NCBI RefSeq assembly: GCF_028471945.1
Contig: NZ_CP110128.1
Location: 2,096,501-2,160,500 of the forward strand
Reading direction: 5' to 3'
Origin: Pseudomonas sp. WJP1
GTDB lineage: Bacteria; Pseudomonadota; Gammaproteobacteria; Pseudomonadales; Pseudomonadaceae
DNA: 64,000 nucleotides
Shown here: positions 52,389 to 61,545 of the stretch, one piece after another
Layout: each line of letters opens with the position of its first letter
How positions within the stretch are numbered: position 1 is the first letter of the stretch
Translations under genes and position numbers: made by a program
The notes under the pieces: model-generated
Seen by the model: the letters and a program-made list of their open reading frames with translations, nothing else
Database searches by the model: none
Told to the model about the DNA's origin: nothing

Positions 52389-53963
52389 GTGAGAATCAAA
52401 CAGCCCCTGCTTGCTTTGCTGTTGATCGCCTTGCTGTTTGGTGGCTGCACGACACTCAATGTCCCTCACGAACCCAGTCAGGCCTTGCCCGCGAGCGATT
52501 CGGCGTTCGGTCGTTCCATCCAGGCCCAGGCCGCCCCGCATCAGGGCCAATCAGGCTTTCGCTTGCTATCGGACAGTGCCGAGGCTTTCACCGCCCGCGC
52601 CGAGCTGATTCGCAATGCCCAAAGCAGCCTCGACTTGCAGTATTACATCGTCCATGACGGCATCAGTACGCGGATCCTGGTGAGCGAGTTGCTCGACGCC
52701 GCCGACCGCGGAGTCCGCGTGCGGATTCTGCTCGATGACACCACCAGCGATGACCTGGACAAAATTATCGCGACGCTGGCGGCGCACCCGCGGATGCAGA
52801 TCCGCGTGTTCAACCCGCTGCACCTGGGCCGCAGCACCGTCGTGACGCGAACCATGGGCCGACTGTTCAACTTGTCGCGGCAACACCGGCGCATGCACAA
52901 CAAACTGTGGCTGGTGGACAACAGCGTGGCCATCGTCGGAGGGCGCAATCTGGGGGACGAGTACTTCGATGCCGAGCCGAACAAGAATTTCACCGACATC
53001 GACATGCTCAGTGTCGGCCCGGTTGCAGAGCAGTTGGGGCATAGTTTTGACCAGTACTGGAACAGCGCCCTGAGCAAGCCGATCGAGCAGTTTCTCTCGT
53101 TCAGGCCGACCACCAGGGACCTGGAAAATACCCGGACACGGCTGGACGAATCCCTGGAGGAAACGCGTAAACAGAATCATGCCCTCTACCAACAGTTGAT
53201 GACCTACACCACCCACCCACGCCTGCATGTCTGGCGGCGGGAGCTGATCTGGGCCTGGAACACGGCGATGTGGGATGCACCAAGCAAGGTCTTGTCGAAG
53301 GGTGAACCCGCCGCGTACCTGCTGTTGACCACCCAGTTGGCCCCCGAGCTTGACGGGGTTACCAAAGAGCTGATCATGGTGTCGGCCTACATGGTGCCCG
53401 GCCAACCGGGGGTGGTGTACTTGACCCATCGTGCCGACGCCGGCGTGTCGATCCGCCTGCTGACCAACTCACTGGAAGCCACCGATGTGCCCGCCGCGCA
53501 CGGTGGTTACGGCCCTTATCGCAAAACCCTGCTGGAGCATGGCGTGCAGTTGTACGAGTTACGCCGCCAGTCCGGCGACAATGACGACAGCGACAGCGGA
53601 CCGCGTCTGTTTCACAGCGGATCCTCCAACAGTTCCGACTCCAGCCTGCACAGCAAGGCGATGATTTTCGACCAGCAGAAAGCGTTTATCGGCTCGTTCA
53701 ATTTCGACTCGCGCTCCTTATTGTGGAACACCGAAGTCGGGGTGCTGGTGGACAATCCGCAACTCGCCGCACGGGTGCGCGAACTGGCCCTGGAGGGGAT
53801 GGCACCGCCTCTCAGCTACCATGTCCTGCTGGAAAAGAATCAGTTGGTCTGGGTCACCGAGGATGACGGCAAACAGCATACGTTGACCGAGGAGCCGGGG
53901 AGTTGGTGGCGACACTTCAATTCGTGGCTCAGCAGCACGATCGGGCTGGAGAAAATGTTGTAG
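52389..53963 (+). CDS. Phospholipase D-like lipoprotein (cardiolipin synthase C type)
   Basis: A 524-residue lipoprotein with a lipobox LLFGGC (Cys at about 20). Two PLD motifs are present: HNKLWLVDN...GGRNLGDEY and HSKAMIFD...GSFNFDSRS. This is the ClsC/YmdC family, which transfers phosphatidyl groups. An acidic serine-rich insertion (GDNDDSDSG, then SGSSNSSDSS) lies just before the second motif. The start is GTG at 52389 with GGAG upstream. DUF5329 follows after 43 nt, possibly in one operon. Confidence 0.87.
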   Translation: MRIKQPLLALLLIALLFGGCTTLNVPHEPSQALPASDSAFGRSIQAQAAPHQGQSGFRLLSDSAEAFTARAELIRNAQSSLDLQYYIVHDGISTRILVSELLDAADRGVRVRILLDDTTSDDLDKIIATLAAHPRMQIRVFNPLHLGRSTVVTRTMGRLFNLSRQHRRMHNKLWLVDNSVAIVGGRNLGDEYFDAEPNKNFTDIDMLSVGPVAEQLGHSFDQYWNSALSKPIEQFLSFRPTTRDLENTRTRLDESLEETRKQNHALYQQLMTYTTHPRLHVWRRELIWAWNTAMWDAPSKVLSKGEPAAYLLLTTQLAPELDGVTKELIMVSAYMVPGQPGVVYLTHRADAGVSIRLLTNSLEATDVPAAHGGYGPYRKTLLEHGVQLYELRRQSGDNDDSDSGPRLFHSGSSNSSDSSLHSKAMIFDQQKAFIGSFNFDSRSLLWNTEVGVLVDNPQLAARVRELALEGMAPPLSYHVLLEKNQLVWVTEDDGKQHTLTEEPGSWWRHFNSWLSSTIGLEKML

Positions 53964-54006
53964 GGCCAGATCTCCATTCATTTCACTTTCAGGGCCAGGA
54001 TCAATC

Positions 54007-54405
54007 ATGCGGATGTGGACAGGTGGCACCGCGCGGCTTATCAGCCAATTGATGATGGCTGCGTGTATCAGCCTCATCGCAATTGTCACTCATGTGCAGG
54101 CTCAAGCCACACCTCAAGCCACTCAAGAGATAAAGGGCTTGCTGGACTTTGTCGAACACAGTCAGTGTCAGTTTGTGCGCAACGGCAGCGGATACCCAGG
54201 TCCGCGCGCTCGGGCGCACCTGGAAAAGAAGCTGAATTATCTCGAAGGCAAGCACCTGGTGAACAGCGCAGAAGACTTTATCGATCTTGCTGCCACTAAA
54301 AGCAGTGTGAGTGGCCGCGCCTATGAGGTGCGATGTCCGGAAGGTGTAGAACCGGCAAGCACCTGGTTGGAGAGGGAACTGGAGAGGCAACGGCAACTTC
54401 ATTGA
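54007..54405 (+). CDS. DUF5329 family protein
   Basis: A 132-residue exported protein with a signal peptide (about 1-33, ending HVQAQA). The pattern LLDFVEHSQCQFVRNGSGY ... AHLEKKLNYLEG ... SAEDFIDLAATKSSVSG is characteristic of DUF5329. The function is unknown. It lies just after the PLD-like lipoprotein gene and may act in the same envelope process. Confidence 0.8.
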   Translation: MRMWTGGTARLISQLMMAACISLIAIVTHVQAQATPQATQEIKGLLDFVEHSQCQFVRNGSGYPGPRARAHLEKKLNYLEGKHLVNSAEDFIDLAATKSSVSGRAYEVRCPEGVEPASTWLERELERQRQLH

Positions 54406-54502
54406 AATTGTCTAGAGCACGCAGGCTGATCGACCCAGGCTCGAGTTGATCAGCAGGCATCATCAGAACGTCCAGTCCCGGGCTTGAACAAGGGGGCAAA
54501 AA

Positions 54503-54532
54503 AAAGACCCGGTCCATTGCTGGCGGGTCTTT
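54503..54532. terminator. Bidirectional Rho-independent terminator
   Basis: AAAGACCCG at 54503-54511 pairs with CGGGTCTTT at 54524-54532. An A-run lies to the left and T-rich sequence to the right, so it can serve the DUF5329 gene on the plus strand and the kdgM-udh-lactonase operon on the minus strand. Confidence 0.8.
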
Positions 54533-54623
54533 GGGTTTTCGGTTTTTTCAGCTCACGAAAACGTTTACGACCCGCCGGTGGCGGTCGTGGTGTTCGTGGT
54601 CGATTTGATGCGCAGTGGCTGGT

Positions 54624-55517
54624 TCAGGCCCGTGCCAGCGGTTCAGGCAGGCCCTTCACCCCGGGATTCAAGGCGAATACACCTCCGGCCAGCGGCTGGT
54701 CGGTCAGGTCGATGCCCTGGGGACGGATCGAGGTGACGAACAACGTATCCAGCTGTGGGCCGCCAAAGGCGCACATGGTCGGTTTTTTCACCGGCAGGTG
54801 CAGTGCGCGATCCAGTTTGCCTTCGGGGGTGAAGCGCAGCACCTGTCCGGCATCGATCGCACAGATCCAGTAGCAGCCCTCGGCATCCACGGCGGCACCA
54901 TCCGGGCGGCCCAGGTGCTGGTTCATGTCGACGAACACTCTGCGGTTGTGCGGTGTGCCGCTGTCGATGTCGTAGTCGAAGGCCCAGATCAATTGCACGC
55001 CGGGATGCGAATCCGAGAGGTACATAGTCTTGCCGTCCGGGCTGAAAGCCATGCCGTTGGGGACGGTCAGGCCTTCCAGGCGAGCGTGCAAGGGTTGTAT
55101 CGAACCACCGGCTTGCGGGTCGTAACGGTAGAGTGCGCCAACCGTATCGGCGCCCATGCCGGGGTGCATGGTGCCGGCCCAGAAGCGGCCCTGGCGGTCG
55201 CAGCGCCCGTCATTGAAGCGCATGTTGGCGCGGGCATGTTCGACGCTGGCGCATTTTGTCGCGCGCAGGCGCCCATCCGCCTGGGGGGTCAGCTGGAAGA
55301 TCCCGCTTTCTTGTGCGCCCAGCCAATGGCCTTGAGGGCTGCGGGCGATGCACGCGAGCATTTCCTCGGCTTGCCAGGAGTGGATCTGGCCGTCGAGCTG
55401 CCAGCGGTGCAGGCGGCCGGCGGGAATGTCCACCCAGTAGAGTGCGTTTTCCTGTGGCTGCCATACCGGGCTTTCGCCGGTGGCGTTGCGGGCGTCGATG
55501 ATGAGTTCTGCGGTCAT
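54624..55517 (-). CDS. SMP-30/gluconolactonase family hexaro-lactonase
   Basis: A 297-residue six-bladed beta-propeller lactonase. Metal ligands fit the family: Glu15 in NATGESPVW, Asn in VPNGMAFSPDG, and Asp in MYLSDSHPG. In oxidative uronate pathways such proteins hydrolyse galactaro- or glucaro-lactone to the open hexarate. It is the third gene of the kdgM-udh-lactonase operon, 50 nt after udh, which supports that role. Confidence 0.87.
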   Translation of the reverse strand: MTAELIIDARNATGESPVWQPQENALYWVDIPAGRLHRWQLDGQIHSWQAEEMLACIARSPQGHWLGAQESGIFQLTPQADGRLRATKCASVEHARANMRFNDGRCDRQGRFWAGTMHPGMGADTVGALYRYDPQAGGSIQPLHARLEGLTVPNGMAFSPDGKTMYLSDSHPGVQLIWAFDYDIDSGTPHNRRVFVDMNQHLGRPDGAAVDAEGCYWICAIDAGQVLRFTPEGKLDRALHLPVKKPTMCAFGGPQLDTLFVTSIRPQGIDLTDQPLAGGVFALNPGVKGLPEPLARA

Positions 55518-55567
55518 GGGTCGGTTCCGGATTCAGGGGCCGGCGTTGCCGGCTGTGGGGACAGGGT

Positions 55568-56398
55568 TCAGTCGCCGAAAGGGCCGGCCGCCGTGAACGC
55601 GCCCCCGTGCAGCCGGGCGTTGGGATCGTCCGTCGCAGGCTTGGGCTGTTGCTCCATCTGCGCGCGGAAACGCTCGGAGCTGTCCTGCGGGTTGAAGCCC
55701 AGGTGCGCCGCGAAACGGTTGTTCCACCACAGGTCGCGGTTCGCCGAAACGCCATAGACCACGGTGTGGCCAACGTTCTCGGCGAGCAGCGCACGTTCCA
55801 CCAGGTGCGCCAGGTCGGCGTAGCTCAGCCAGGTGGACAGCATGCGCAGGTTGCGTGGCTCGGGGAACGAGGAGCCGATGCGCAAGCTCACGGTCTCGAT
55901 GCCGTAGCGATGGAAATAGAAGGTCGCAAGGTCTTCGCCATAGGACTTGGACAGCCCGTAGTAGCAGTCCGGGCGGCGCGGGGAATGCGCATCCAGTTGC
56001 TGGTCCTGCGGATAGAAGCCGGTGACGTGGTTGGAACTGGCGAAAACCACGCGCTTGATCCCGTGTTTGCGCGCGGCCTCATAGACATGAAACGTACCGC
56101 GGATGTTGGCCTCGAGAATCTCCTCGAAAGCACGCTCGGTGGAAATCCCGCCCAGGTGCACGATGGCATCCACTTCGTTGGCGAGCGCCAGGACCCCGGC
56201 CTTGTCCGCCAGGTTGCAGTTGATCACCTCTTCATGCTCGCCAGCGGGTGGCGCCATCTCGCTGATATCGCTGGCGCGTACGACATTGGCGTGCGCCTGC
56301 AACGCTTCGCGCAAAATCTGCCCAAGCCCGCCGGCGGCGCCGGTCAGCAGCAGGCGGTTGAAGGGCTTGTTCGCAGTGGAGGAGGGAGATGTCGTCAT
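55568..56398 (-). CDS. udh: Uronate dehydrogenase
   Basis: A 276-residue SDR-type enzyme. The Rossmann motif LLTGAAGGLGQ is at about 17-27, VHLGGIS lies near the cofactor, and the catalytic tyrosine/lysine are in YYGLSKSYGED. The pattern ASSNHVTGFYP ... RIGSSFPEPRN is that of Udh, which oxidises galacturonate or glucuronate to the hexaro-lactone with NAD+. ATG at 56396-56398 was chosen because family homology starts soon after. The frame extends further upstream without support. Confidence 0.92.
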   Translation of the reverse strand: MTTSPSSTANKPFNRLLLTGAAGGLGQILREALQAHANVVRASDISEMAPPAGEHEEVINCNLADKAGVLALANEVDAIVHLGGISTERAFEEILEANIRGTFHVYEAARKHGIKRVVFASSNHVTGFYPQDQQLDAHSPRRPDCYYGLSKSYGEDLATFYFHRYGIETVSLRIGSSFPEPRNLRMLSTWLSYADLAHLVERALLAENVGHTVVYGVSANRDLWWNNRFAAHLGFNPQDSSERFRAQMEQQPKPATDDPNARLHGGAFTAAGPFGD

Positions 56399-56473
56399 GG
56401 CGGGTGCGTCTCTAATGGGATTTTTGTCGTGGACCTTGCCAGGCAACGTTGGCGGCTGCCCGGCGGTGGGGCA

Positions 56474-57199
56474 TTACATGAATGTGTACTTGATCCCCAG
56501 GCGCCAGCGGCCCTGGCGGTCGTCGGTGTAGGCGTTGACCTTGATGTCGCCCACTTCCATGAAGGGGGCCCACTGCTTGTTGATCTTGTACTTGATGATC
56601 AGGTTCTGCTCGTAGTCGCTCTTCTTGTTGTCGTAGCGGATGTAGTCGGTGTCGAAGTAGATGTACTGGTACTCGTATGCCCACGGGCCTTGGGGGGTGT
56701 AGCCGAGCCAGCCTTCGAAGCGGGTAGTGTTCTGGTTGTCCTTGGCGCGGTCGCTGTAGCTGTGGTCGATCTGGTCGCGGTCCAGGCTCTTCGCATCGAG
56801 ACGCAGGCGCGTGGCGACGTACCAGGTGTCGGAGATCTTGTAGTTGTATTTCAGGCCGAACTTGTACGTGGTGGCGTCCTTGGAACTGTCCACCTGGAAT
56901 GACGGCGTCAGCGTCGACTTGGGGCTCAACTTGAAGTTGTAGTCCACGGTGAGCTCATGGCCGTTGTTGACCATGTTGTCGTAGGCGACGTCTTCGCGAT
57001 CGCCGGCCGTCTTGTATTTGATCTCGGCTGCAAAACCCAGGCCGCTGTCCATCCGGTAATTAAGTTTCACCCGGTCGGAGTGGATGCTGTCGTCTTCGGT
57101 GTAACCGTGACGGTAATCGATACTGGCCGAGTCTGCGCAGGCATAAAAAGACCAGGCGAGGGTGCTGACAGCAATGAGATTGCGGAGTGATTTGTTCAT
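56474..57199 (-). CDS. kdgM: KdgM-family oligogalacturonate-specific porin
   Basis: A 241-residue outer-membrane beta-barrel. The signal peptide ends at about residue 23 (YACADS), followed by IDYRHGYTEDDSIHSDRVKL and alternating strands up to a terminal phenylalanine (GIKYTFM). KdgM channels admit oligogalacturonides from pectin. It is the first gene of the operon leading to udh and the lactonase. ATG at 57197-57199 has AAGAAG upstream. An operator-like site lies about 100 bp upstream. Confidence 0.88.
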   Translation of the reverse strand: MNKSLRNLIAVSTLAWSFYACADSASIDYRHGYTEDDSIHSDRVKLNYRMDSGLGFAAEIKYKTAGDREDVAYDNMVNNGHELTVDYNFKLSPKSTLTPSFQVDSSKDATTYKFGLKYNYKISDTWYVATRLRLDAKSLDRDQIDHSYSDRAKDNQNTTRFEGWLGYTPQGPWAYEYQYIYFDTDYIRYDNKKSDYEQNLIIKYKINKQWAPFMEVGDIKVNAYTDDRQGRWRLGIKYTFM

Positions 57200-57300
57200 G
57201 CGATCTTCTTTTTTGTTTTTGTCGAGGTCGTTATGAGGCGGGTCGTGGCTGTGAAATCCGGTGCGGCGGGGTAGGAGCTCCCTGGTGAATTTCGGCATAA

Positions 57301-57313
57301 GTTATCGTACAAC
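57301..57313 (-). promoter_or_regulatory. Hexuronate-regulon operator-like site 1
   Basis: Read on the minus strand the site is GTTGTACGATAAC, almost identical to site 3 (GTTGTACGATGAC). It lies about 100 bp upstream of kdgM. Confidence 0.55.
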
Positions 57314-57341
57314 CTTCAGGTCGTCTACGATTTCTTCAAAT

Positions 57342-57354
57342 GTTGTCGGACAAC
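57342..57354 (+). promoter_or_regulatory. Hexuronate-regulon operator-like site 2 (palindrome)
   Basis: GTTGTCGGACAAC is a near-perfect palindrome of the TTGT-N3-ACAA kind used by GntR/FCD regulators. The 12 bp TTCAAATGTTGT at 57335-57346 recurs at 57471-57482 next to site 3. Confidence 0.6.
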
Positions 57355-57477
57355 TCGGTACGATCGCTCTAAAATGGGCTTTATAGAGGATTGATAGGCA
57401 ATGCAATGATGTCTAAGTGATGATAAGTACCCTGGAAAAGCGTCTTTTTTAAAGTTTTCAAGAGGGTCTTTTCAAAT

Positions 57478-57490
57478 GTTGTACGATGAC
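57478..57490 (+). promoter_or_regulatory. Hexuronate-regulon operator-like site 3
   Basis: GTTGTACGATGAC lies about 65 bp before the cycloisomerase gene. It shares 12 of 13 positions with the reverse of site 1. Confidence 0.55.
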
Positions 57491-57552
57491 GTAGGATCGC
57501 CTCCAAAGCGTGACTCACCCGCCACAAATCAAACAAGAAGGCTCAGACGTCC

Positions 57553-58707
57553 ATGATCATCACTGCTGTAAACGTCCAGGTTTTTTCCTACCCCACACGC
57601 CGCGCTGTCGACAGCGCCGGCCATGCCCACCCGGGCGACGTTGCCCAGGCCCAGATGGCCTTGCTGCGCATCAGGACCGAATGCGGTAACGAAGGCTTCG
57701 CACTGGGTGCGCCCGAGCTCATTCGCCCTTATGTGCTGGACGGTTTCGTGCGCAAAGTGCTGGTGGGCGCCAATGCCTTTGATCGCGAGAAGATCTGGCA
57801 CGACCTGGCGCACTGGCAGCGCGGCAGCGCCAGCCAGTTGACCGATCGTGCCCTGGCGCTGGTCGAGCAGGCCCTGTGGGACTGGGCCGGACGCAAGCTG
57901 AACGTGCCGGTGCACAAGCTGATCGGCGGTTACCGCGACAAGGTGCCTGCGTACGGTTCGACCATGTGCGGTGACGAGCTGGCGGGCGGTTTGTCGACCC
58001 CGGAGGAGTACGGCCGTTTCGCCGAGACCCTGGTCAAGCGCGGCTACAAGGCAATCAAGCTGCACACCTGGATGCCGCCGGTGTCGTTCGCACCCAGCGT
58101 GAGCATGGATATCAAGGCGTGCGCGGCGGTGCGCGAGGCGGTCGGCCCGGACATCGCGCTGATGATCGATGGTTATCACTGGTACAGCCGCACCGAAGCA
58201 CTGACCATCGGCCGCGCCCTGGAGAAGCTGGATTTCGCCTGGTTCGAAGAGCCGATGATGGAAGACTCTGCCGAATCCTATGCCTGGTTGTCCGCTCAGC
58301 TGGACATCCCGGTGCTGGGCCCGGAAAGCCTGGGCGGCAAGCACCTGAGCCGGGCCAGCTGGGTCAAGAATGATGTCTGTGACATCTTGCGCGCCGGTGT
58401 CGCCGGGGTCGGCGGGATTGCACCGTGCCTGAAAGTCGCGCACATGGCCGAGTCGTTCGGCATGAATTGCGAGATCCACGGCAACGGCGCGGCCAACCTG
58501 GCGGTGGTCGGCGCGATCAAGAACTGCACCTGGTACGAGCGCGGCCTGTTGCACCCGTTCCTCAACTACGACGAGGTGCCGGCATACCTCAAGCGCCTGG
58601 TCGACCCAATGGATGAAGACGGCTTCGTGCACCTGTCGGACCTGCCAGGCCTGGGCGAGGAGATCGACTTCGACTACGTCGAGACCAACACGCTGCACCA
58701 CTACTGA
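57553..58707 (+). CDS. gci: D-galactarolactone cycloisomerase (Gci, enolase superfamily)
   Basis: A 384-residue mandelate racemase-type enzyme. The motif YKAIKLHTWMPPVS carries the KxH acid/base and is characteristic of Gci from Agrobacterium. Metal ligands are Asp in LMIDGYHWYS, Glu in FEEPMMED and Glu in LGPESLGGKH. The second His lies in CEIHGN and ERGLLHPFL is also Gci-like. Gci converts D-galactaro-1,4-lactone directly to 3-deoxy-2-keto-hexarate, so with Udh the two steps from galacturonate are covered. It is first in an operon with the peptide-type ABC transporter. Confidence 0.92.
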   Translation: MIITAVNVQVFSYPTRRAVDSAGHAHPGDVAQAQMALLRIRTECGNEGFALGAPELIRPYVLDGFVRKVLVGANAFDREKIWHDLAHWQRGSASQLTDRALALVEQALWDWAGRKLNVPVHKLIGGYRDKVPAYGSTMCGDELAGGLSTPEEYGRFAETLVKRGYKAIKLHTWMPPVSFAPSVSMDIKACAAVREAVGPDIALMIDGYHWYSRTEALTIGRALEKLDFAWFEEPMMEDSAESYAWLSAQLDIPVLGPESLGGKHLSRASWVKNDVCDILRAGVAGVGGIAPCLKVAHMAESFGMNCEIHGNGAANLAVVGAIKNCTWYERGLLHPFLNYDEVPAYLKRLVDPMDEDGFVHLSDLPGLGEEIDFDYVETNTLHHY

Positions 58708-58776
58708 TTCGTGCATGGCGGCACGCGTCATGGCGTGCCGCCCGAGAGTCCAATAACTATAAAAAGGCTATCTCAC

Positions 58777-60387
58777 ATGAGCGTTCTCCCCAAACTCTGG
58801 GCGGGGGTCTTTGCCGCATCGCTGGCGCTGACCTCGGTCTCTGCTGCATTCGCCAAGACCCCGGCCGACCAGTTGATCGTCGGCATGAGCATGATCAACC
58901 TGCTGTCCCTCGACCCGGCGGCTGCCACCGGGCTGGATGTCTCGGAGATCAACGCCAACCTGTACGACATGCTGCTGGTGCAGGATGTGCGGCAACCGGA
59001 CCGGCTGGTACCGGCCCTGGCCGAAAGCTGGCAGGTCAGCGCTGATCGCAAGACCCTGACCTTCAACTTGCGCAAGGGCGTGACGTTCCAGTCTGGCAAT
59101 CCACTCGGCGCCGAAGACGTCGCCTGGTCCTTGCAACGCGTTCTCAAGCTCAACCTGGCCCTGGCCTCGACCTGGAAGGCCTACGGGTTTACCGCCGGCA
59201 ACGTCGACCAGTACCTGCGCGCCACCGACGAGCACACCTTCGTCGTCGAGCTGCCGCGCCCGACCGATCCGATGCTGATCCTCAATACCCTGGCGACCTC
59301 GCCCAGCGCATTCATCCTCGACCGCAAAGTGGTGCAGCAGCATCAGAAGGGCAATGACATGGGCGGCGCCTGGCTGGTTACCCACGCTGCCGGCAGCGGT
59401 CCGTTCATCCTCAACGACTGGCGCGCCAACGACGTGATCCTGATGACCCGCTTCGACGGGTACTGGGGTGGCCCGGCCAGGCTCAAGCGCATCGTCATGC
59501 GCAACATGACCGAATCGCAGTCGCTGCGCCTGATGGTCGAGCGCGGTGACCTGGACCTGGCCAAGGGCATGTCCGCGCCGGATATCGAAGCACTGGAGAA
59601 GTCCGACAAGGTGCGTACCCAGACCGTGCAGCGCGGCACCCTTTATTACGTGGCCCTGAACGTCAAGCAAAAGCCCTTTGACGACGCCCGCGTGCGCCGG
59701 GCGGTGCGTTCGCTGATCGACTATCAGGGCATCAACCAGACCGTGATGCCGCACTACGGCCAGCTCAACCAGCGGCCACTGCCGCTGGGGCTGCCGGCGC
59801 GCCTGGACGATCCGGGCTACACCCTGAACGTGGCCGAGGCGAAACAGCTGCTGAGCGACGCCGGCTACCCCGAAGGCTTCAAGACCACTATCCGCGTGCT
59901 TACCGAACCGCCGTTCATCAACATTGCCTCCAGCCTGCAAGCGACCCTGGCCCAGGCCGGCATCCAGGCCACCATCGTGACCGGCACCGGCAACCAGATC
60001 TACGGCGCCATGCGCGAGCGCAGTTTCGACATGCTGGTCGGGCGTGGGGGTGGCGGTGCCGAGCGGCATCCGCATTCGAGCCTGCGCACCCTGGTGTACA
60101 ACCCGGACAACCGCGACGAAGCCAAGCTGAGCAACTTCCAGGGCTGGCGCACGTCGTTCTACAGCCCCGAGTTGAACAGGCTGATCGAACAGGCCGAAGT
60201 CGAGCCGGACAAGGCGCGGCAACTGGCGCAGTACCAGCAGATCCAGACCACCCTGGATGCGCAGGTGGGGGCGATCCTGCCCGTCTCGCAAATGACCGAC
60301 ACCGTGGTGCTGTACCACGATGTCCGGGATTACCAGGGCCATACCGCGGCCACCACCCCTTACAAGGACGTCTACAAGTCGCGTTGA
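58777..60387 (+). CDS. ABC transporter substrate-binding protein, peptide/nickel family 5 (copy 1)
   Basis: A 536-residue periplasmic protein with a signal peptide (ending AAFAKTP at about residue 27) and the SBP_bac_5 fold. Motifs are GMSMINLLSLDPA, FNLRKGVTFQSGNPLGAEDVAWS and VRRAVRSLIDYQGI. AAAAAGG lies 9-10 nt before the ATG at 58777; a start 22 codons earlier was rejected. It is 70 bp after gci. The neighbours suggest a galacturonic-acid-containing ligand rather than a peptide (inference). A second, paralogous protein of the same length follows at 61546. Confidence 0.88.
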   Translation: MSVLPKLWAGVFAASLALTSVSAAFAKTPADQLIVGMSMINLLSLDPAAATGLDVSEINANLYDMLLVQDVRQPDRLVPALAESWQVSADRKTLTFNLRKGVTFQSGNPLGAEDVAWSLQRVLKLNLALASTWKAYGFTAGNVDQYLRATDEHTFVVELPRPTDPMLILNTLATSPSAFILDRKVVQQHQKGNDMGGAWLVTHAAGSGPFILNDWRANDVILMTRFDGYWGGPARLKRIVMRNMTESQSLRLMVERGDLDLAKGMSAPDIEALEKSDKVRTQTVQRGTLYYVALNVKQKPFDDARVRRAVRSLIDYQGINQTVMPHYGQLNQRPLPLGLPARLDDPGYTLNVAEAKQLLSDAGYPEGFKTTIRVLTEPPFINIASSLQATLAQAGIQATIVTGTGNQIYGAMRERSFDMLVGRGGGGAERHPHSSLRTLVYNPDNRDEAKLSNFQGWRTSFYSPELNRLIEQAEVEPDKARQLAQYQQIQTTLDAQVGAILPVSQMTDTVVLYHDVRDYQGHTAATTPYKDVYKSR

Positions 60388-60453
60388 GCGGGTGAGGGGC
60401 GTGCGCGTCCCTCACGCTTCGGTGCTTGGTGAACGCTTTTTCAGGAGCCTGAT

Positions 60454-61491
60454 ATGTTTCTTTCGACTGCCTCTGTGCTGGGCGCCCGCGTGTCCGGCAC
60501 GGCCCGCCGGGCCAGCACCGTCCTGGTGACCCTGCTGGGTCTGCTGGCGCTGACCTTTTTCATTGGTCGGGTGATGCCGCTGGACCCGGTACTGGCCGTG
60601 GTCGGTCCGGACGCCGACAGCACCACTTACGACCAGGTGTACCGGGCCATGGGCCTGGACAAACCGATCTGGACCCAGTTCGGCCTGTACCTCGATGACC
60701 TGCTGCACGGTGATTTCGGCAACGCGCTACTGACCGGCCACCCGGTGCTCGAAGACATCCGGCGGGTGTTCCCGGCGACCATCGAACTGGCGACCCTGGC
60801 GATCCTGTTCGGCATCCTCATCGGCTTGCCGCTGGGTGTGGTCGCTGCCAGCAACCAGGGCCGCCTGGGCGATCATGTGGCACGGGTGATCACCCTGTTC
60901 GGTTACTCCACGCCGATTTTCTGGGTCGGCATGATGGGCCTGCTGGTGTTCTACGCCTGGCTGGGCTGGGCGGGTGGGGCAGGGCGCATCGACCTGGCCT
61001 ACGACGGCATGGTGCCGGACGTCACCGGCCTGCTGTTGATCGACACGGCGCTGGCGCGTGACTGGGAAGCCTTTGCCAGCGCGCTGCGGCACATCGTCCT
61101 GCCCGCGTTGATCCTCGGCCTGAACTCCGTCGCCTACATCAGCCGCATGACCCGCAGCTTCATGCTCGAACAGCTGTCCCAGGAATACATCATCACCGCA
61201 CGGGTCAAGGGCCTGTCGCGGCGCCAGGTGGTCTGGGGTCATGCGTTTCGCAACATCCTCGTGCAGTTGCTCACGGTGGTCGCCCTGGCCTACGGCTCGC
61301 TGCTCGAAGGTGCGGTGCTGATCGAGACGGTGTTCGCCTGGCCCGGCTTTGGCCAGTACCTGACCAGCAGCCTGATGCTCGGTGACATGAATGCGGTGAT
61401 GGGGTGCGTGCTGGTGATCGGCCTGATCTTCGTCGCCCTCAACCTGGTCAGCGACGCCCTGTACAAAGTGTTCGACCCAAGGACCCGCTGA
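60454..61491 (+). CDS. ABC transporter permease, DppB/OppB type
   Basis: A 345-residue inner-membrane permease with six helices. The N-terminal TLLGLLALTFFIGRVMPLDPVLAVVG, the middle LSQEYIITARVKGLSRRQVVWGHAFRN (EAA loop contacting the ATPase) and EGAVLIETVFAWPGFGQYL are the standard DppB blocks. AGGAG lies 6 nt before the ATG. It sits between the two binding-protein genes. Confidence 0.92.
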   Translation: MFLSTASVLGARVSGTARRASTVLVTLLGLLALTFFIGRVMPLDPVLAVVGPDADSTTYDQVYRAMGLDKPIWTQFGLYLDDLLHGDFGNALLTGHPVLEDIRRVFPATIELATLAILFGILIGLPLGVVAASNQGRLGDHVARVITLFGYSTPIFWVGMMGLLVFYAWLGWAGGAGRIDLAYDGMVPDVTGLLLIDTALARDWEAFASALRHIVLPALILGLNSVAYISRMTRSFMLEQLSQEYIITARVKGLSRRQVVWGHAFRNILVQLLTVVALAYGSLLEGAVLIETVFAWPGFGQYLTSSLMLGDMNAVMGCVLVIGLIFVALNLVSDALYKVFDPRTR

Positions 61492-61545
61492 GCCGCCCAG
61501 GCCTGCGTGAGCACAGTAAACAACTATAAAAAGAAGGATGCCCAC

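Noticed and set aside
58768..60342. 524-codon minus-strand frame across the first binding-protein gene
   Set aside because: Shadow caused by GC-rich codons. The same type of product appears opposite the second copy.
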